From Spizellomyces sp. 'palustris' (lineage: Eukaryota > Chytridiomycota > Chytridiomycetes > Spizellomycetales > Spizellomycetaceae), in NCBI GenBank assembly GCA_006535965.1, contig QEAR01000060.1, positions 1-64,000 of the forward strand: 64,000 bases of DNA, given 5' to 3'. Positions within the stretch are counted from its first letter, which is position 1. Each line of letters starts with the position of its first letter. Positions 45,583 to 56,392 of the stretch are shown in pieces. Under the pieces are notes generated by a model that was not told where the DNA came from, searched no databases, and saw only the letters and a list, made by a program, of their open reading frames with translations. Position numbers and translations under genes: made by a program.

Positions 45583-47292
45583 ATGACATCTAACACATCC
45601 TCCTCCAAGTCAGATCGCAAGTTCTGGTTCCCTGTGACTCTGCCGGAATTCGGATATCACTTCAATACCCTGGGAGAGTTGCGAAAAATCGACTCGGGTT
45701 AGGCCGTGTCTGCAACCTGTCCTCTCCCCTCATTTTAACCTCGGTTTTTGGTACCAGACGAGCGCTTTGAGTTCAATGTTCGTCCAACAGATAAAGACTA
45801 CAACCAAGCCCACTATGAAAGTTTGGGTGGTAAGCTTCTCCAAGAACTTGAAACGTCATATGTTACTCATACTTGAACCAGCGGTAATCGATAAGCACGT
45901 TGAAGAACGTTTGGAGAGTGACGTTGGCCTTTTGCGGATGCAAATTCCTGTTGATGATGATGAGAATGAGGCGAAAAGTAAGATTTTTATGAGGTTTGTT
46001 CTGTAAACTATTCCGAGCATTGTTGACTAAATGCTAATGGGGGATTTTGCGACTAGCAAAGACGCACTGACGAGCACGAAACCATTGCTTGTTCTTGTTC
46101 CGGGGAGGCATGTATGCGACTTTTTAATTCCATATTCGACTAATAAACTAACCGTTTCTGCTCAGCGGCGTTGCGTGAGTTCCCTCCCGAATATATGTCA
46201 CTCGCCCGCATCTAACCACGGCGCCACTAGCATTGGTCAATGGGCCCGTCGCATTATCATCAACGATAACATCAATGTGAGTACTTTTTCTCACAGCGCT
46301 GTCAGATAATAAGACTGATGTCATGACAGATAGGGGCCATGTTCGAGTATCTGAAGCAGGCAAAGGAGGAAGGATACGAGGTTCTTTTAATGAATCCAAA
46401 TGAGAACACTGGATGGCTGAGTGGAATCCTGGTATGTCTCAAATCAGTCGATTCCATGTAGGACGTGCTTGCTCTTTCTGAATTTGCGTGGTTACGAAGA
46501 AATGGATCCGAGGTATGCGCGGCCCGTTTTGACCGTCTACAACAGCTAATTCTCATTCTTGACAGGAAATGAAACTCCTTCCAACCATATTCTCTACGTC
46601 TGGGACACCATCCTCAAGTATGTCAAAGTTCTTAATACTTTTCAATCACTTTGGTAACATACACACAACAGAAAAGTCAACGAGCCGATCCTCTTTGTAG
46701 CACACAGCGCCGGCGGGTATGCCGTCTTCAATTTATTCAAGGAGCGGCGTAAGTTCCCTCAAAAATGCTATTGGCAACATTCAAGGATGTTGATGCCTTG
46801 ATTATTCAATTACATTGGCAGCGGATGAAACTATGGCAAGAGTCAAAGGCATCGCATTAATGGATTCTCTGCACGATGCAACGGTGATTACTTGGCAAAG
46901 AGTGCGGAGGTGGTTTGCAAAGGTGGGTGCTTGCGGGTCCCGGGGAAAGCAACTACATGGATGGATTGCAAATTTGCTGCCGAATGGATGCAGAAAGCCA
47001 CAAACTGGGTTCCCTCACCGCTTCCAGTAAACACATTAATAACTCGCGGGATAACGAGCAAATGCGGATGCCCTTGTCGTGCTGCAGGTAGGGTGCGGGC
47101 CATGAGGAGATGGCGGGACGGCCATGGGAAAAAAATGGCTGATGGTGCCTTTTGCGCCGAACCATAGGACATACTGCGCACGCCTACACAACCGTCACCG
47201 CAAAAGAAGCTGTGTTTGCCTTTTTGGAAGATATGATCAAGAGCAAGGAGGAGGGTAGTGAGGAGATTGAGATTCATGGTCGTGAAGAATAG
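45583..47292 (+). CDS. ARB2/FAM172-like alpha/beta-fold protein
   Basis: Thirteen exons: 45583-45697, 45758-45829, 45882-45993, 46057-46107, 46166-46174 (9 nt), 46231-46276, 46330-46431, 46500-46512 (13 nt), 46566-46617, 46672-46748, 46822-46922, 46994-47087, 47168-47292; 322 aa, exact codon count. It aligns along its length with animal FAM172/ARB2A and the fission-yeast Argonaute-binding Arb2 domain: FPVTLPEFGYHFNTLGELRK, YNQAHYESLG, GQWARRIIIND, EEGYEVLLMNPNEN, NHILYVWDTIL, FVAHSAGGYA. The AHSAGG nucleophile elbow is retained. Arb2-type proteins act in heterochromatin and small-RNA pathways. Intron 46108-46165 appears to use a GC donor (GCATGT); the 13-nt exon is the least certain junction. 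Confidence 0.85.
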
Positions 47293-47450
47293 GCTGTTGC
47301 ATCCATCAGAATTATATTGCTGCGGTGTGTATCATAGTCAATATATTTGTGGAAATCGATGTAATTGTGTAGTGGTGGCCCACCAGTAATATATCATGTA
47401 ATCTATGATAATTACAAATATATACTGCGGCAGTCGCTCGCTGATCCCTG

Positions 47451-48942
47451 TCACATTCGGGGAACACCCAGCCCACCCGTCACCAGCCTCGACCCCTCCC
47501 CACCCTTCTCTACGGTCTTGAATGCCTCGAAAACTCCATCAACATTGGACACATCATCCGGAACCAGAGTATCACCACCCTTCGATTGACTCGCATCCCC
47601 AACAATACACTCCTTCCAGAAAGCCAACACCTCATCAAAGTATCCACGTTGAACGCACGTCTCGTTATGTGTTCCGTTGGGGAAAACGATGAATCGAATG
47701 CCGTGTTCTTCGCGTTTGACTGTACTGGTACCGGGAGCTTTTGTTTTGCCGCGTGCGGATCGTGCAGCGTAACACAACCCAGCCATTTGACTGGGAGGAA
47801 TGAGCTCGTCCTTGCCACCGCTGAGGAGAAGAATCGGGAGACGAGGGATGCGCTGGATGGTACTCTCAGAATCCCACACCTGGGTGCAGAGGAATGTCAA
47901 GTATCTAAGATACGGCAGAATGTGGGGAACGACTTTGGGCTGTAATAGATATCATAAGACGGCTTGCTCTTATCGGAAGCAGGGAATCTGACATATGTAC
48001 CAGGCTCAAAAAGGTATTCTCAATAATTAAACCGGCAATTTTGTCCTCATTCGTCGCGGCCAGTTGGATCGCAACTGCACCACCAAGGGACTGTCCATAT
48101 ACAACTATCTTTGTATTTCTCAATTGCGGGTGAGCAAGCACCCAGTCTAAAGTAGCCTGCAAACAATCAAAATAGGTCAGGTGGGATCTCTTGGGATGAT
48201 CAAGAGCTTACGATCACCTGTGCGTCAATCTTAAGCCCCGCTTCAGATGGCGAACCTTCACTTTGTCCATATCTATAAAGGAGTGTAAGCAAGAATATCT
48301 GCATTTTAACTAAGCATAAAAGTGTACGCGGCGCCAGAACTCACCCTCTGTAAGAGAACATGACAACATTGGCGTTGCATCGCGAATGGAAGACCTTGGC
48401 AATGGGAAGACGATGGCCCTACCACAGCCAAAATGAGTGTCAACTTGACGGAAAATATGGACGACCATCACTATTACCATATTTCCGGCATTAGCGTGAC
48501 AATAAATTAATGTATACTCCGCCAACTCCTCGGGCTCTTGCTTCTCAGGCCCTCGTTTACGCACTCCATCTCTTAAGGCGGTCGCAAAGTCCACCGTTTC
48601 GTCCTCCTGTTCAGATGTATCTTTCGGTCGGCGAATGAGAAAAGCTTTAATTTTGACATTGTCAGGGGTTGTAATGGTGACGTCGTCGTAGTCATTCAAG
48701 TTGAATTCATCGGGTTTGGAGACGCTTTGGCGTGAACCCGGTGGGAAATGTGCTGGATCTACATGTTCAAACGCGGTAAGCATCAGTATCTTTACGCTGG
48801 TGGTGTCCCGCCCAACGTTCAACAACATACATATGAGGTTGTTCTGGTAAAAGTAAAGCAGAAACAGTCCTCCGGTAACTGCCGTGAGGCTCACATACAC
48901 GGTACCCTGCACTACCCACTGTACCAAGTCTAAAAGCCCCAT
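47451..48942 (-). CDS. Bem46/ABHD13-type alpha/beta hydrolase
   Basis: Five exons: 48942-48478, 48418-48345, 48272-48218, 48156-48001, 47939-47451; 412 aa, exact codon count. An N-terminal hydrophobic segment (about 8-33) suggests a membrane anchor. The hydrolase domain shows CHANAGNMGHRLP, MFSYRGYGQSEGSPSEAG, the nucleophile elbow GQSLGGAVAIQLA (Ser), LIIENTFLSL, LLLSGGKDELIPP (Asp) and FPNGTHNETC (His). This is the full Bem46/ABHD13 pattern. The family is membrane-associated and linked to polarity in fungi; its substrate is not established. Intact, with the last residues Gly-rich. Confidence 0.92.
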
Positions 48943-49221
48943 AGATGTTCAAGGTTCCAGCTATTGCCGTGTAACGACGGGGATCAGATGGAGTTGAGGG
49001 CCGGAAGCGCACCGTTACGACGGAAGATGTGACATAGATGATGACAACACGTGACGTGGCTGGCCGGGGTATTAAGATCAACAAGTGATATATTACGAAA
49101 TGCTATTTGCAAAATACACCAGGAGACTGCAAGCTCCTATGCAAAGATTGGATCTTATATCCGCAGCCAGAGGAAAAAAACCCCATCTCGAACCTAAAAG
49201 ACCGACGCATGCATAATTCCT
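48943..49221. other. Intergenic between two minus-strand genes
   Basis: About 280 bp between the Bem46-type start and the caleosin stop. A CACGTG-like motif (ACACGTGACGTGG, about 49049) lies within it. No gene is seen. Confidence 0.4.
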
Positions 49222-50330
49222 TCAACCCCGCTTTGCTTTCGCTGCTTGCTTTTTGGCTTGTTTCTGTTTCAACTTTTCTTGCTTCTTTGCCTTGATCTCG
49301 CTCTCAATGTGATAAAACAAGGTTCCATCCTGAACCGTAGAATGTCAAATTAGAACACCTTTCCCAACGGCTAACAGACGCAGAACTTACGTAGACTCTC
49401 CGGAGTTGCTCCTTTTTCACAACACCTTGCTCATCCTTGCATAGAAGCCAAAGAGTCACCCATTCGAAGAGATTTGCAAAGATACCAAAAAAGTCCATAA
49501 CGTTGCGGATCTCACGGGTCATGGTGAAAATTTCGCGCAAGGTGAGACCACCTTTTCCTGTCTTGTCGAATTTTGTGAAAATCTCTTCGAACCTTTGAGG
49601 AACGTATCGCCCCTCCGTGTCTGATATCATAACATGAGATAGGCTATCAAGATATGCGCTGCATTGCTGCGGACTCACCATATGTGCCGGTATCACTACC
49701 ATGTTTGCATCGATGGATATTTTTGATGTAGATTGGAAAGCCAGGATGAGGAATCCAACTATCTGGAAACCATTTCAGAGAAAATCAATACAGGCTCCAG
49801 AACATGATTCACATCAAGCAAGCGACTCACCAATCGAAAAGTAACTGAATCCACCATGAATTACAAAGATGGCCATAATGCTAAACGCAATGTTGAATCC
49901 AATTGCCCGAAATCCCACATATGTCTCCCAAGGCCAAATGATGCCATCCTTCACTCGATCAAAAAACTCGATATGTTGTTGCATGACAGTAAGGTCCCGT
50001 TTGTTGTCGTGGGAGCCCGTAGGATGCTCGGCAGAGGGGGCAGCATTAGCGCGCGGACAGCCTTTTCGGTGATCTCAATAAGTTATTGATTCTGGGGAGG
50101 ATCCTGACTCGGTACCTACCTGGGTTCCTAATATATTTGTCCAAGTCCTCTGGAACGGGAAATGCTTTGGTAGCTGGACATTTGTCAACAGCAGAGACAA
50201 TTACTTGTTCCTCCAAAGGAACGGGAGTGCCATGGCCCGAATCTCGACGAGCATTAGTGGCAGCATCGGCCTTGTCATCTGGAGATGGGACACTGGAGAC
50301 GCCTTGAGCAGCAAGTGTGTTGGCTGTCAT
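49222..50330 (-). CDS. Caleosin (EF-hand lipid-droplet protein/peroxygenase)
   Basis: Five exons: 50330-50120, 50061-49831, 49762-49679, 49620-49391, 49329-49222; 287 aa, exact codon count. Features in order: RNPGCPRANAAPSAEHPTGS, a calcium-binding EF-hand region (QQHIEFFDRVKDGIIWPWET) running into GFRAIGFNIAFS, a hydrophobic anchor, PIYIKNIHRCKHGSDTGTYD and EGRYVPQRFEEIFTKFD. These are the standard caleosin blocks. Caleosins sit on lipid droplets or ER and many have haem-dependent peroxygenase activity; conserved His residues are present but activity cannot be read from sequence. The C-terminus is a Lys/Gln-rich tail. On the sense strand a run of 18 C lies about 100 nt before the ATG (50427-50444). 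Confidence 0.93.
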
Positions 50331-52165
50331 AATGTTTAAGAGTTTTTTTTTGTGTCGAATGGCGTAAAAAGAATATACATGGGAAGAGAGCTTTTCTACG
50401 CAGGGTTTTTTATATAGGAAGCTGATGGGGGGGGGGGGGGGGGGCTTGCGTACGAAGGGATGATTGCGTAGGGTGACAGTAATGAGCGCGACTGCGCCCT
50501 TGGCCTTTTTGCAAACGCAAACCCATCGGAACGATGACGGCATCAAGGGCGGGTTTCTCGTTTTTATTTTGTTGGGAGATGGCGAGAGAAAACTTACGGG
50601 AAATTCTGTAATATAAGGTCAACAAACCATCATGCATCCATGTCGAAAGTGTTCCATTTTGTCACGCTCCTGCGTGAATTCTTGCGTAATGCCATTTAGC
50701 TATATCAGGCGTGTCCAGCGGGACGGACGGTTTTGTCGCCACAATCCAAACTCTCTGGTTCCATTGATTACTTGCGGGCTGACGGATGTCATTAGAGTAA
50801 ATATCTGTCGGTTGTCGGTGACGAGAGATTAGGTTTTGTGATAAACAGAGACGAGAAAAGGCAAGATGAAAAGACCCTCCGTTGCGAAATGGTTTTTTAG
50901 CACTAAATGTCATGAAAGGTTCCTTCTGCACTTATTTATTCGGTACTAACTTGAATCACTAGCAGCCGCCGTCGTTGCCTAATCCTTTTCCTTTCCGAGC
51001 CCGTTGGATGTCTGTTGACTGTTTCTTTTTTCCAGACTGTACGGTGCTGGTTGACCCGCAGTTTGGAAAACTGTTATAACGCAAATAGATCGGATGCATC
51101 GACAGGTACGAGCTGTCTCGTCACTAAATTTTGTGTGTGATTTCATGTCCGACACAAGACGTGCGCATCATCTTGTTCCTTCCTACCCATCAATGACACC
51201 TAATTCTACTGACATCTTACTTCGTTTCCCTATACACATTCTTCACCCAGCTGCCGTGTTTGATTTGGCGGGTCAAAAATGTTACCATTCTGCTGCCAAT
51301 TCAGTGGCCATTCCTGCTCCCGCCCCGGGTGCTGTGCGCTGCACCTGTTCCAGTCCCTGCAAATATAGCCACCTCTCTTGCGTAGCTCCCCAACTCACCG
51401 TACGGAAGGAATAGGGTAGTGCATTGAGATACATTTCAAGGGCATACTTGTCGCTACTAAATGGAATGGAAATTTTGGCTGGTTGGGGGCGATGTTGTTG
51501 GAGATGGACATGGTTGGGCTGCCAACTAGTATAACTCTTGCAAATTTAAATGGTGCAAAGCTCCGGGACCCTGATGCCCCTCCCCTATACACCGCATGAT
51601 AATGTGGTGCGTCGTATGATTGCAGACGCCCCAGTTCTGGACGCTGTTGAGGGATTCTCAATCAAGGATATTGCAAAGGTTGAGGTTGTTCTCCCTATAA
51701 CCACGGTCACCAGCAATCTATCCGGGAATGGCGTAATTTACAGAGAATGCTCGGTAGTTTGCAACAGATGAATCCAATGGCGAATTCCACAAATTGTGTA
51801 CACCAAGCGGTGGTTGTTATGTGGCCATGCTGAGAACAGGCCATGTAGAAAGCCTTGGAGGACATCCGCTGCGCATTACCTCTGGGCTGCGCTTGAGCCC
51901 AGTCACCGCGCCGAGAGTCAAAGCCCCAAATGCATTATGTAAGCCTAACCGAGGAAGGCGGAGTGTGGCAGCAGTTGCAGTCAACAAACGCTAAAAAAAA
52001 TAACCACTACGTAAACAAACAGTAAAGTCATGCTACCAACAGTTATAAAAGATCAAGGATCCTCACTTACACCAGCCTTCCTCGTGTTTTTCGTTTCTGA
52101 CGTTTAACTTTGTTGCGTTAAACGACAAGACCGCTTTCTGCTGTGGTATTTATAGACCCTTTATC
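50331..52165. other. Long intergenic region, caleosin promoter and AK-like gene promoter
   Basis: About 1.8 kb. It includes the caleosin promoter with an 18-G run. Short frames at 51094-51414, 51550-51771 and 51794-51994 lack recognised domains; they could be exons of an unknown gene, but I see no coherent splice chain. A TATA-like TTATAAAAG is at about 52043-52051, upstream of the adenylate-kinase-like gene. Confidence 0.4.
50427..50444. repeat. Homopolymer, 18 G
   Basis: An uninterrupted run of 18 G (18 C on the caleosin sense strand), about 100 nt before the caleosin ATG. The same length as the run at 20304-20321. Confidence 0.9.
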
Positions 52166-53326
52166 ATGCGACGACAAACGTTCACAAATAGACACACGTC
52201 GGAAAGGGCAGATTGGCTGCATCGTTTTACAACCGGGCGATGGCCACCCCGTATGACGACGACATCTGCACCCCTCCCTTCTCCAAAATGCCAACAGGGT
52301 TTAAACGGTCTTCCACCGATTGTACTCGTTCTGGGAGGGCCTGGGTCAGGAAAAGGGACACAATGTGTTCAATTAGCCAATGAATTCGGTTTCGTACATC
52401 TGTCCACGGGAGATTTGCTGAGGAAGGAGGTCGAGCTAGGCACCAACATTGGCACAGAAGCAGCTACGCTGCTGGCCAGTGGCGAATTGGTCTCCGATGA
52501 GATTGTTATGGCAGTCTTGGGAAATGCGGTTCGGAAACTCCCACGAGAAACCAAAGGCGTACTTGTGGACGGATTTCCTCGGAGTCTCGAACAAGCCAAA
52601 CTGTTTAACACAGCGGTTGGGTCACCACATTTAGTGTTGTACTTTCATTGTCCACAGAGTGTTCTTCGTCGCCGAATGGCCCATCGAGGACGATTAGATG
52701 ATAACCTTGATGCCATCGCACATCGATTGCACGTCCACGACACTGAAACTCCCGCTGTTCTCACCTACTTTAGCAAGGCCTCGCCAACAGCACGCCTCCA
52801 CCGATCATCGTCCCCAGAATCAATGTCTCGCAACACACCCTCACAGCAAGCCCGTCAGTTTGCATCCCTCAGCCGCCGACAACAACGTATCATTCGCATC
52901 CCGGCCACACCGCCTGCGGATGTCGTCTACCGTATGGTTAGGACTCATTTTCTCCCAGGAGGCTCATTCGAACAAGGCCGTGCTTTAAATTTCCTTCCGA
53001 TACATAATTCTCCTAAACCCATCCCTGCACCCGTCTCAACCACGCTGACTGAAAATATCATAAAATCCCTCACTAAATGGCGGAGAGCGATACAAACCCA
53101 TCCAACAACAACCGCTACAACTGCCCCCATAGGTCGGCCGGTGCCTACCTACACGCATGCTTCACCGCTCCGTCGTCCGGTGCTGATAGCCAAGCCATGT
53201 GCAACGGAGCGCCCGCACACATTGAATCCGAGATTGAGAATGGGTCAAACGCTAACGATACCGTTTTATTTGAATTTGTTGCATGTTTCTAGTGCGAGGA
53301 CTTTGATGAGAAGGAGGATGGTTTAG
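52166..53326 (+). CDS. Adenylate/UMP-CMP-kinase-like NMP kinase with long basic C-terminal extension
   Basis: Intronless frame of 386 aa from the ATG at 52166; a second ATG at 52253 (MTTTSAPLPS) would remove 29 basic residues that could be a targeting leader. The kinase core spans about 50-205: LVLGGPGSGKGTQCVQLA (P-loop), HLSTGDLLRKEV (NMP-binding), VDGFPRSLEQA, and RRRMAHRGRLDDN in the lid. The core has a short lid, as in UMP-CMP and type 1 adenylate kinases. Residues about 215-386 are Ser/Thr/Pro/Arg-rich with no domain, about doubling normal size. Extended adenylate kinases are known in flagella and at organelles, but location here is unknown. Confidence 0.82.
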   Translation: MRRQTFTNRHTSERADWLHRFTTGRWPPRMTTTSAPLPSPKCQQGLNGLPPIVLVLGGPGSGKGTQCVQLANEFGFVHLSTGDLLRKEVELGTNIGTEAATLLASGELVSDEIVMAVLGNAVRKLPRETKGVLVDGFPRSLEQAKLFNTAVGSPHLVLYFHCPQSVLRRRMAHRGRLDDNLDAIAHRLHVHDTETPAVLTYFSKASPTARLHRSSSPESMSRNTPSQQARQFASLSRRQQRIIRIPATPPADVVYRMVRTHFLPGGSFEQGRALNFLPIHNSPKPIPAPVSTTLTENIIKSLTKWRRAIQTHPTTTATTAPIGRPVPTYTHASPLRRPVLIAKPCATERPHTLNPRLRMGQTLTIPFYLNLLHVSSARTLMRRRMV

Positions 53327-53719
53327 ATAGTTGTGTTTGCAGATAATCAAAGCCTAGGGCTTCCTAGATTCAAATATACCCGGTTGGATTTAGAGAAGTA
53401 GACAGTTGAATCTCAAAATACGATTTTAGTTATTGCTTGATTTTTCCTGAGCATGTAACTTTGGAGGCCAAATGTCCTGCCCCACCATGAGGGAGAGCTA
53501 TGTTTGCACCACGGTACGACTGGGAGAGTCTTCTTTGTGGTCTCCGCTTTCCGATTGTCTTCAAGCCGTTCTACATGCATTGTGGTGGCCTCAGATCCAC
53601 ATACACTCAAGTGATATATACCCATTTATGACATACGCGCATCTATTTGTAAAGAACTACTGACTAAAACTCAACGCAGAAGAACATATCACGTCCCTCT
53701 TGAAATTTTCGCAAATTGC
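53327..53719. other. Convergent intergenic
   Basis: About 390 bp between the stops of the NMP-kinase-like gene (plus) and the membrane-protein gene (minus). No feature recognised. Confidence 0.4.
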
Positions 53720-55377
53720 TTAAAAGTGGTCGGAATGAAATTTTGAGGTACTGTCGACGGGCAGTCTGGGAATGGCATCTACTAGCTGAGCACCAGATTT
53801 GTTGGCATCTCCCAACTGAGCACCAGACCTGCTAGCAACAGATAATTTTCCACCCAAGGTGTGAGAAGTAGGGTGTTGGGCAGAGTCTGCACCTGATGAT
53901 CCGGTTGTCTTTCGGTGGTCATTGAACTGCAAGCATGAAATAAAATTATTTTCCGTACGTTCTAAGCTCGAAAAGGAGAATGAACAAAAAACCAACCTGG
54001 AGCTCACAAGCCCCGAGAGTGTGCGCTAGTTGGGCAACCTCACGCCAGGTAACAGCCCCCCAAGTGTTGTGAGTAGAACCAAGAGCAGCGGATGCGATGT
54101 AAAAGATGGCGGCTATGGCGAGGTAGATGGCACTGTTCATCCTATTCCCCGAGTCAGCATGTTAGTTCCTCCGCCATTGCACGATGTTAAGCTGGCGTCA
54201 CTTACAAGATCTTGGTATATGTCCCAGTTGCACCGAATCCGTGCGATTTTCTGTTACCCCGAAGGATGAATTTGTGCTCATGGAAAAAAGAATGACGCTG
54301 GAAATTTACCTGATCGCCATGAAAATAGGGAAACCAAACATGAGCATCTGCACACAGTCGTTTAGAATTGACGCAACGGTGATGAAGGTTGTGGGCCAGC
54401 CAAAAACAGCTCCACAGAAGCCTGTTATTAAATAAACCAATCTGCAGATTAGGGTAGGTAAAAAGAAAGCGCAGAGAAACATTACCCACCATAGAAGGGA
54501 GAGAGCACTCCGGGTGGAGCGTACGAAGCATCAATCGTGCTATCAATGTAAACCCCCTCGGTAATGCGCGATGCAATTTCCAAAGCAGGGAAGAAAAATG
54601 CCGCAGGAAGGAGGTACTTATTTCTGTTGTTAACCTTAAAGGCGCGGAAGTATAGGACGGTGCTGATACAAATGACATCGATGACGTAGACAGAATATAC
54701 ACCGCGGATGAAGGGCTGGCTGATGGTGACGGCGGTTGGAGTAAGAAGCTTTGAATGGTAAGTTTTCTAGCAGCAATCGACTTACCAGAACTCTTGCTTG
54801 ACAAAACCTCCCAACATGATAGTCATCAGTGATGCCTGTCAATGGCAATTTGATTAGCTTTGTCCGTAATCATCGTAGCACATCATCGTTTATCGCACCT
54901 CAATAATAGCAGCAACAAGATGTCCCTGCAAAAGGATCGCAAGCCAGTTCCACTTTCCATTCCTCAGCTTGAGATATTTGAACCCTTTGCCAAACTGGTA
55001 AAGCTCAATGCCCAGGCGGATGTGAAAAATCTGCAGTTACAAAGACCTATCAGTCTCCTGCCACCTGTACGGCAGAATAAGGACTCAACCCACCAAGGCA
55101 GCCGTGAAGATCCATTGAGTAAAGTCAAGGGATGGAGGTACGTCGACAATGATGCCGGGCATGGCTGCAAAAGATTGAGTCTGCAAGCAAGCGGAAAAAC
55201 TTGAAAATATGAGGTGTGCAAAAGTAAGAAGCGGAAGAGTGAGATGTTTGAAATATCCCGGAGGCTTTTAACTCCGTCAAATAATAAGAAGTGCTTCGTT
55301 GGCAAATAACTCCCCCAGAGAACATTCAATCCAGGTGGTGCCTCCCACAGCGGCCACTGCCAACCAATGAGCATCAT
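53720..55377 (-). CDS. Multi-pass membrane protein, family not recognised
   Basis: Nine exons: 55377-55273, 55180-55094, 55030-54899, 54835-54786, 54719-54490, 54421-54310, 54250-54206, 54141-53997, 53926-53720; 370 aa, exact codon count. About six to seven hydrophobic segments can be read: around DFTQWIFTAAL, WLAILLQGHLVAAII, VYVIDVICISTVLYF, LLPAAFFFPALEIA, PTTFITVASILND, MLMFGFPIFMAI and IYLAIAAIFYIASAA. Loops between them are short. The C-terminal 80 residues are soluble and carry a small repeat (SGAQLGDA, SGAQLVDA). The layout resembles a seven-helix receptor or a fungal integral-membrane family, but no signature confirms it. The first intron junction (55273/55181) is the least certain. 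Confidence 0.7.
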
Positions 55378-56392
55378 TGCGTCGCTCTGGATCTAAGGGT
55401 TACTGTTTTGCTTGTCGTAAACGAAGGAAAATAAACAAATGGGTCAAAAGGATCTCGAGGCGCGTCAATGGGATATGATGGTCACACACATGCTTAATCG
55501 CGTGTCAGCTCGCGGTCCGCCGGTGAGTTTTGTACGCCGCCGGGAGACGTGCGAGATGGCGGCCGGGCCCTTGGGCAGCTAACGAGTGGTACTGCTCGAA
55601 AAGTGCAATGCTGACACAATTATGCCCGGACCTATCTGTTGTGTCTCCCCACGAGATTGTGGATTCCATGTGTCGCACCACGTTTTCTACGTCGTCAACC
55701 TCGTACACGATTCTGCCAGTGTACGACAAAAACGCAGTGTTTAGAAAGTCACCCTTCATGCCTTACGGATTGTTTAACAATGGGCCAATGGGTTTCAATT
55801 TGAGGGATCACGTCCAGAGGATTAAATCTTTATCGTTAGGATGCGACGGCGGTGCTTCATCTGACAGCAAACTATTCACATCGGTCGATTTGACTTTGGA
55901 TCTAATAGAATTCGGTCGTGAAATGTGTACGAAATGTACCACCCTGTCACCATTTAAACTGATTATAGTTCTATGTTTTCCGAGTTGTCTTCAGTTTTAA
56001 TGGAGACTTGCATAGACAAATGTTATATTGCCACGCGAAAACATATCCTGTAAAGCAATCCCTGGTGTTGAAGAAGTGAGGAAATACAGGAACCAATCAT
56101 CCTCCGTATCAAGCAACAGACATTTAATTGTCAAATCGACCGAGGACAGGGAAACTATAACTACTTGATGGCCGCTCAAAAACCACTTGCGACCAAGGAA
56201 AGGGAAATACACAAACAGGGGAATAAAACTCGATATACAATCCATCGAAAAACCGAATCGAAACGACGCCATCCTTTACGAGGTCGGAGTTGAAATAGGT
56301 CATGTCGAGAAATGCCAGAAATAAGACAAAGGTTCGTCACACACATCAAACCAGAGGGAAAAATTTGATATCCTACCATCCAAGCAAACCCA
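55378..56392. other. Intergenic with no confident gene
   Basis: About 1 kb between two minus-strand genes. Two minus-strand frames (56272-55997 and 55759-55505, 91 and 84 codons) begin with ATG but show no family motif. A perfect 14-bp inverted repeat (TCGGTCGATTTGAC) occurs near 55883-55896 and 56131-56144. These could be parts of an unknown gene. Confidence 0.35.

Noticed and set aside
46442-46560. A longer exon in the ARB2-like gene between 46462 and 46510
   Set aside because: Its exit phase does not fit the next exon; the 13-nt exon 46500-46512 restores frame and alignment.
51550-51994. Two short plus-strand frames that could form a small gene
   Set aside because: No conserved motif and no convincing donor/acceptor pair joining them; left as intergenic.
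55530-56000. Plus-strand 156-codon frame
   Set aside because: It lacks an ATG at its start (begins at TTG), has no recognisable domain and sits between two minus-strand genes.
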